64,000 nucleotides of DNA, taken from assembly GCA_032164245.1 (NCBI GenBank), contig JAVMKO010000006.1, positions 9,377,001-9,441,000 on the forward strand, in the 5' to 3' direction. The position numbers were made by a program, and so were the translations under genes. Positions within the stretch are counted from its first letter, which is position 1. Every line of letters starts with the position of its first letter. Below, one piece after another: positions 37,001 to 46,000 of the stretch. The DNA is from Sternotherus odoratus (Eukaryota > Chordata > Testudines > Kinosternidae). The notes under the pieces were generated by a model. The model did not search any database and had not been told where the DNA came from. It was given only the letters and a program-made list of their open reading frames with translations.

Positions 37001-40000
37001 TTAGTTAACTATAACATAATGTACGAATAATAAGAGTTAATACTTTTGATATTTACTACACAGTTAGGTACATCTACTGGAGTTTGATTCATGTGTTCCA
37101 GGCTCCTAAACATTTTAAGAATCAAGGCCACTGTTGAACAGAGAGAACTTGTTTAGGAATTTGAGTTGGTTATTGTACCTAACTCTTCATTGTATTCAAG
37201 ATATGTGAAGTTAAACACTGAAACCGTATCAACTGTAATACTGTAAAACATGGTCTTATCAGAGTATCATCAAATTGTCCAAAAGAAATCCATACAGAGT
37301 ACTTATAGAATTATCACAAAATCGTAGAAGTGATTTAGTGTTGTATTATCTTCAAAGAATTTAGTAAAACTATTGCAGTATCATAAAATCAGACTTTTTG
37401 CATCCTAAATTTTCTTAATATCCCTTTTTTTGGGTGGCGGGGGGGAATTCTTCCAACTAGATGAAAACTTACGAGTTCTATTTGACTATATAAGAAGTAA
37501 CTAATGTAGTCTTAATATGATTAGGTGAGGAAGAAAAATGAGAGGTAGAGAATAAGGTTCTTCACAGGCTGCTCTATTTACGCCAGCTGTCTATTCCTTA
37601 ACACTCTTTCCTCCACCCAATAATATAGAACCATGAACCTGTTGTCCTTAATGTATGTGATTTAAAACACTAAATCATCCTCATGGTTTCTCAGGGAGGT
37701 TAGCCAGTCCTTTGATCTTTCTTGGGTATCTTGATTAGCTGTGCACCCTGCTAATGCAGTATTTAGGTATGTTGTGAAAATTTGGACTAAAAATTGTAGG
37801 TTTTCTTTAAAATAAATAAATAAATAAATCCCTTGTAGGATGTACTATATTCTCGCTCTCTCTCTCACCCCCCCCCCCCACTGATAAGCTCTGCCACTTT
37901 TGCTATAATCTCTTCAGAATCTTGTTCCTTGTTATCCCTCCTCATCCATATTGCCAATATCGTGGACTATGCAATGGTCACTACAATTTACTGTATCCTG
38001 TTCCTCTGGCCCGTTCATTTCTGGGATTGTGCCTCAATTATAACTCATGTGCTTCTGCTAAAATAGTTGTCCTCCCCCACAGCTCTTGCCTTTACCTCCT
38101 CCTTGAGCGGTCTTCAGGTTTTGTTCTGTAGGTCATTCAAACCCTCCTCCTCCCCAGGGCCCTTCAGAGCTCTTATTTAACTGCATGTCCTCTTCTACCA
38201 CTTACCTGCGTATGACTTAGGCTTTGGCAACACAACGAAGCTTGATAATTCTCCATTTCCTTTCCCCATAAGTAGCTCCATGTCTTGTCCCGTGTCATCC
38301 TCTATTCTTGAAATATACTTCCTGATCCTGTCACATCCCTTTCCTTCTTCAAATACCTCTTCAATACTTCCTCATTTTTATCAGTCTTCCATTGCCAATC
38401 TCCACTATGGCCTTGAATTTGATCACCATTTACAGATACATAGCAATATATTTCCCCCCATTATCTAGTACAGGGGTGGGGAACCTTTTTTCTGTCAAGG
38501 GCCATTTGGACATTCATAATGTCATTCGCTGGCCCCTCCCTCCCCCCCCCGCCCCCCCAAGGAAGCCCAGGCTGGCAACGGGAGCTGAGACCCCCCCAGC
38601 TGGGAAGGGGCCAGCGGGGGAAACCCCAAAGCAGTGGCAGGCGGAGTGCTTAGCCCTGCACTGCTTTGGGGTTTCCCCCACTGGCCCCTTGCCAGCCGGG
38701 GTCCTGCCGCCTGCCCCAGTCAGCTCCCGCTATCAGCCTGGGTGTAGGGGGTGATCTTCATTTACCCCCGCCCAGCCTCCCCCTATCTAACCGCCTTTCC
38801 TCCCCCACCCCTGCCTGGCCCTGCCCATTCCACCGAACCTAACCTCCTCCCCCCCTCCCACTCCCAACCCAGCCTCCTGCCCCCCAGCCCAGCCTCCCCC
38901 CCACACCCTCTTGACCGTTGGCTCCCCGCGGCTCCTCCTTTCGCCGCCTGGCTAATGGTAGCCGCACGGTGCCAGCGGCTCCCCCAGGCACAAGCCGCCC
39001 CCGCCTGGTGGCCACGCGGTGCCAGCAGCTCCCCCAGGCGCGAGCCGCCCCCGCCTGGCAGCCCGCGCGCATCCCTGGCCAGCGGCTGTGGCGTGTTCCC
39101 GGCCCTGCCGCGGGCCGGATAGAATGATTTGGCGGGCTGTATAAGGCCCACGGGCTGGAGGTTCCCCACCCCTGATCTAGTATCTAAGCACCTCTCAATC
39201 TTTAATGTATTTCTCACAACAGCTTTATGATATAGGAAATGCATTATCTCAATTTTCTAGGTGGGGAACTGAGACCCAGATAGTTGAAGCAGTTTTCCCA
39301 AGGTGTTACAGGAAATTTGTAGCACAGCAGGAAGTTGTAACATGATCTCCTGAGTCACAGAGTAGTGCCCTAACCATCCTTCACTAATAAATGATTATTT
39401 GTTTAAAATGAGAGGAGCTAACGACACATAATATTAAGGACATCTCTTGAGTGTTTATTGTAATATTTGGGTTCCTTATCCCAGTGATCCCCAACCCCCG
39501 GGCCGCGGACCGGTACTGGTCCGTGGATCAATTGGTACCGGGCCGCACAAGAAATAATTTTTTACGCCGTTTTTTAAGGGCTTCCCGAGCAGCCCTTTCT
39601 GCGGGCGGCCGCCTTCCCTTCAGCAGCGCCGCCCTCACGCCGCGCCGCCCTCACGCCGCGCCTTTCCGCAGCGCCGCCTTCCCTTCAGCAGCGGCCGCCC
39701 TCACACCGGGGCACTCAGGGAGAGGAGGAAGAGCCTCGTGGCTTTAAGCCCTGCGAGCCAGGCTGGAGCGCTGAGGAGTTCAACACCCCACCCCACCCCA
39801 CCCCCCCGGGCCGCAGTAAAATTGTCAAGCGTTGACCGGTCCGCGGTGATAAAAAGGTTGGGGACCACTGGTTTATCCCATACCCTTTATTGTTTTTATT
39901 TCTCACTGTATAAAATCTAATGTGGACTACAAGTTCCTCAACACGTGGACCCTGCCATTTTATTTTTGTTTAATCCTGTATCCCTCTGCTATATAAATAA

Positions 40001-43000
40001 TTTTCCATGTTAGGTCGATTATATACTTTTCAAACTGTCCCATTAAAGTGCTACATTCTAGGTTTCATTGTGATTCATTATTACGAGATATTAACATATA
40101 TAAACTATCTACAGTAATATAGCAAATATGTCTTGATATTTTTTCTCTTCCTTGGCACTAAGTCTGGGCGTAGGTGACTTCCTCCAGATGCTTGTGATGC
40201 AACAATAACAACTTTGGCTACTTGAACCTCCTAATATATTTCAGAAAAGTTTTCGCTCATGACCAGGATTGGAAAAATCCACAGACCTACTCATCACTGG
40301 AGAGTGGGAAGCTTCCCCTGATGAGCGAGGAAGCCCATATCACCCATTTCTGCAAAATTTAAGTTTTTTTAATTCTTATTTAAGTTTCTAGTCCTTATGA
40401 TTGGTATATAGCCAAACAAGTATGAAATGATGCAGCATTATAGCTTGTCTTCCTGATCCTTTAGATTGCTGCAGTACCTCTGCTGCTGTTAGTTTTTTTT
40501 TCCAGTCAGTGGCAGAGAGAGATTAACAAGATATGGTTCCGTTTCTCTGTTGCCACTCGGAATCCAGTGAACAGTAAGAGAGGAAAATTTAAAAAATCTT
40601 ATTTTTGTTCAAAAGTGTGTTTGTAAAATGAACACGTTGTCCCACGTGCAAACATCAGTTTTTCCCCAAGTGCCTGTTAGTTCACCCACTTAAACATGTT
40701 TAGATGCATCTTTGAAACTTTATCTGTAAATCTTACCGTGGAACAAAGATGACAAAAGTACCATGTTCCCAGTAATACTTGGGCAAATAATCTCTTGAGC
40801 TTGTACAGTACTTTTCAAAGTATCGAAGAGCAAGAGGTAGATCTTAGGTGAATGGTGATGTACATTTAGTACCTAAAGTATATGGTGGTGCCCTTTTGTG
40901 GTGTTTGAAATCTTGCTGCAATAGCATAATGGTAGCTGTAAAAAGTTTCATCTCTGTTTTTGTTTGCTGGTGGTAACAAACAAGGCAAACCTACGAAGTC
41001 CCAAGGTAGAATAGGATATCTGAGGCCTTGTCTACACTACCACGGTAAGTCAACTTAAGTTATGCTACTCTAGCTACGTGAATAACGTAACTGGAGTCGA
41101 CGTAGTTCAGGTTGACTTACTATGGTGTGTACACTGTGCTGCATCGACAGGAGACACTCTCCCTTGGACTTACCTTACTCTTCTCATTCCGATGGAGTAG
41201 ACTGGAGAGTGTGCTGCCGTCGATTTAGCGGGTCTTCACCAGACCCGCTAAATCATTGGTTCTCAAAGTGGGGGTCGCAACCCGATACTCTGGGGGTCGC
41301 AAGCCCCTGCTGCCGGCAGCCGGCCCCAACCCTGACCCCTGCCGGCGGCGCCCCAAACCCGGCCCCTGCCGCAGCGGGCTGCCAGCGGCACCCCGGACCT
41401 GCTGCGGTGGGCTGCCGACAGTGCCCCAGACCCGGCCCCTGCCGTGGAGGGCTGCCGGCAGCGACCCAGGCCCTGCCGCGGTGGGCTGCCAGTGGCACCC
41501 CAGGCCCTGTCCCGGAGGGTTGCTGGCACCCTCCCCTGAGCCTGGCCCCTGCCCCAGGGGACTGCTGGCACACGCACACACACAGCCCGGCCCCAGAGCC
41601 CGACCCCTAAGGGGGGGTCGCGCTTAGAGGCCTGGTGTCTGAAAGGGGTCACCAATAGAAAAAGTTTGAAAAGCACTGTGCTAAATCAACCCCTGTTGCA
41701 TTGATCACAGCAGCATCAATTTCCGGTAAGGGTGGACGTGGCCCAAGGCACTATGTGCTTAACATACTTTGGTCAAAAGGCCATTTTGAGCTAGTGATAA
41801 AATTTAAGTCTGAAGAATGTGCCATTAGCAAAAGATTACTTCAATTTAGTGTCCATGTGTGTAAATTTAACATTCTGGCAAGTCCTTAAATTTCACTAAT
41901 ATAATTTTGACATTATGGTTTTCTGAGGTACTTAATGATAGTGAATTTTGAGGTTGATGATTCAAGATTGTAGGCTAAATATTTTGGGGAACTAAATGAG
42001 CCAAAGTTTATGGTAGATTAGCATAATTTATTGGCATGATCTGTGAGTAATATGTAGAAAATGTAGTCTACCTGAAACAATTTTAAAAGTTTTGCCTCTG
42101 AAATACATAATTACATGAATTACTGCAACTGTATTTGCATGGCCCCAAACTGTGTTAAAAGTGAAAACTCAATGGTTTGATAAAAAGCCAAATATGTCTG
42201 TCTTTTTGATTTCATGAATACTCAGCTGCTTAGGTGCTATAAGCATTTCATTAGTAAAATATCTTGAGGGAATATTTTCAATGACTTTCAATGGGAATTG
42301 GCCACTTAACCACTCTGTGTTTGAAAACTCCTCTTAATGCAGATTTGGCTAAAAAATTGCAGCACTTAAGGCCATCCTGTAGATTTGTTTTCCCTTCTTG
42401 AGGGAATTTGACTCTTTAAAGGAAAAAATGGATTGTTCATTAATATATAATCTTTCATAGTAATCTAAGAATAACACTTAGTACTTGCAGTGTCTTACAT
42501 CTTCATAGCGCTGTATAACTGCTAACTAATCAAAATAAATTGGCAGTACATGCTAAAAATACTTAATATTCTCACAATTTTTCTGAAAGTTAGGAAAGAA
42601 AATTGCTTATAAAAACGTGAAAAGGAATTGCTGCTTTTCACAAGCAGTCTCACTGAAACGGATAACATGCCACAGCAGAAAGTCACCATGAATGCTATTA
42701 CCAGCTAGGTTGGTCTTTAGCATCATAAATACACCTACTAAACAATAAAGTGTGACACTTTGTTTGTCTCACTGGGATCACAACTTTAAGTCAGCAAAAC
42801 TTGAGCGTCCAGGAATCTGGTTGCAGGAAATGTTGCATCATAATGTGGCTTGCTTTTTTGGTATATGTTGTAAAGGATGATGTATGATATGAAATATTTC
42901 AGATTATTCATAGGAAATACGGTTTTTCTTCATAAACATTATGCTTCTGTAGAAAATACTATTCTGTTGCTTGAGAGGGTCAGGACTCATGCAGGCGGAC

Positions 43001-46000
43001 AGAGGAGAGATGATTCTGGGTTAACATTAACAGGCATACTTGAACATCAAAAGCAAATTGGTTGTAAGAGATGCTCTAGGAGAGAAGTGAGTGGAAACAC
43101 TGAACACACTGTCTTGCATTTGAAACTGAATACAGGAATGGGACAAGTCTTTGCACAGCCACACCTCTCCAAAGCAAATGAAACATGAACAAAAACAACC
43201 AAGAGAATATGATTGGGTTTCTTGATTATGTACAGAGATACATTTCAGTATCACTTGCATATCATTCATTCAAGCAGGATGCCTTAGGTCCTTCTTGTCT
43301 GCAAGATACATATATCCTGTCTATTCAGTATTTGTTTAATATTAAACTTTTTCCAGGAGTATATTTGATCAATTTTATACTTAATTGAAGGTTAAAATTA
43401 CATTAGATTACTCTAGCCTTCTAAACTGAAAGTATCCGTAGTAATGACATGGCATAGTCCAGTGACCAAGACATTGGCTAGGAGTAACCAGGTCAGGGTT
43501 CTGTTCTTGGATGAACCAGTAATTTGCTATATTCTAATTAATCTATCTCCTTCAGTTTTCCCATCTGTAAAATGGGGACAAAAATATTTTAAACCCCAGA
43601 TTCCATGGTGATGGATGTTATAAAAGACCCCAGATAGAGCTACTGTTGCTATGTAGAGTTCTTTTTGCTTTTCTTCTCCACCCTGAAAATGCTGGCATTC
43701 TTAAAATCAGAACTCACTGATTTATTTAATTTTTAAATAATTTTTCACTATCTATCCCTTCTTATGGTCTGATGTAAACAAGTGTACTTCAGTATTGTCT
43801 TTGTCATTGTGTCTTGGAGAATGGAGAACTGAAGTATTGGGATTCCAGCAAACCTGAATTTCAACATTTAACCACTCTTAAGTAAGCGACTTGCAGGTGT
43901 GGTTGGCAGCCCTTTGGCGTTGCTTGCAAGTGAGCATGAATATTCAAAGTTGAAACTGGACACAGGCATGTTGCTAAACTTCAGTGAGAACGAGTGCTGT
44001 TTGTAGACAAAGTTCAAATGACAAGGAGCTTCCTGCTCAGTGTTACTTCTGTGGGTCATGTTTCCTGACCTCTGTAATGCTTTGTTTTAATCTGAGCTCA
44101 GAAGCAATTTGAAGCTTTTAATTGTAATTAAGTAGAAAATAAGCATTGGTTCATTAGTTCTAAGTTACTACTATTTCAATAAGTGATTGAGTCAATGTTT
44201 GTTTAATCAATTCAAATTAATATGGTAGTACTAATAAGCCCAGTCAAGTCCAGTGAAGTAACAAGGTGCATTGAAAAACAGAAACTCAATGTCTAATTCT
44301 TCCCTGGCCTAGAATTGAATTAACACCTCATAAATACAGGTACAGCAAACTGATCACCATGTTTTAATCACCCTGGATAATTTTTTTAAATTTTACATCA
44401 CTTTGTCTTTGCTTATTTTTTTTAAAAAAAATTAATTAAAAAGAGAATTTTCCTGCTGTGCCTATCCCAGGACGTGGTTTATTTGTGTGGGGGGGGAGGG
44501 GGGGATAAGGTGGGGATGGATGGATGAAATATGTGGTCGGAGATGTTTCAGATTTGGCCATTAGTCACACTTTGTAAATGTAATGGCTATGGATTACGTT
44601 TTGATCTATGCATTCAGAGTTCATGGTGAGCACATTTTAAGTAAACAAAAGTGGCTGCTCTTAAATTTGGATCCTGTCTTTTCCATTGTCTTGTATTTTG
44701 TGTAGCCATTTCTACCTATGCAAAGTGTATGTGAAATGCTCCAGTTCGACAGCGTTAGAAACTCTTTCTGGAGCTTCAGCAAGGGAGTTGATTCATAGTT
44801 TGCTGGAAATATTATGTAAAATGTTGCTTTCATTCTGTGCTCTCTATATCATGCAGATCATTATAATATTAAAGGCTTTTTTGTATTTAATATATAAATT
44901 CACTTCATCATGGATTTATCTGTAGTTTGAAGAGCTTGTCGTTTTCATTTTAGTGGGCAAGTTTTGTGTGTTCTTGTACATACACAGACCATTTTAGTGT
45001 TAAAATAAGATCCGCTTGAGTTTTGGCTGTTTGTTTATATTTTACAAATTTAGATTAGATTCTCTGATGTATCAGAGCTCTACTCAGTGCGGCTGAAAAA
45101 TGGGGAAGAAGGGTGAAACCAACACTGATTTCATGACACCTTTGTACTCCCTCATGCCCGCGGCCAATTTGGCTCTGTGTAGCTTAGGCCAGGCTCAGGT
45201 TTGCTGTAAATTACACACAGCTGCCATACTTCCAAGGGGGTCTTTTAGCACATGGGAACAGAAAAAAGCGGCTCTCCATGCACAGCCTATGCCGGGACTA
45301 TCTGGGAGTGGTGTAGGGCAAACTGCGCGCCACTCAGGAATTTCCCTATTTAGAAACACAGGACTGGAAAGGACCTCGAGAGGCTCATGGCAGGACTAAG
45401 TATTATCTAAAGTAGACCATCCCTGCCAGGTGTTTGTCTGACCTGCTCTTAAAAATCTCCAGTGATGGAGATTTTGCAACCTCCCTGGGCAATTTATTCT
45501 AGTGCTTAACCACCCTGACAGTTAGGAAGTTTTTTCCTAATATCCAACCGAAACCTCTCTTGCTGCAATTTTAATCCATTGCTTCTTGTCCTGTCCTCAG
45601 AGGTTAAGGAGAACAATTTTTCTCCCTCCTCCTTGCACAACCTTTTACATACTTGAAAACTGTTATGTCCCCTCTGTCTTCTCTTTTCCAGACTAAACAA
45701 ACCTAATTTTTTCAGTCTTCGCTCATAGGTCATGTTTTCTAGACCTTTTATCATTTTAGTTGCTCTTCTCTAGATTTTCTCCAATTTCTCCACATCTTTC
45801 CTGAAATGTGGTGCCCAGAAGTTAACACAATACTCCAGTTGAGGCCTAATCAGCCCTAATGAGGCCTCAACTGGAGTACTGTGGAGGAATTATTTTTCGT
45901 GTCTTGCGTACAACACTCCTGCTAATACATCCCAGAATGTTATTCACTTATTTTTGCACTTATTGTTACACTCTTGGCTCATATTTAGCTTGTGATCCAC

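Noticed and set aside
41122..41676. Overlapping open frames of 108-162 codons on both strands
   Set aside because: They lie in a GC-rich nested hAT with degenerate internal repeats; no protein family.
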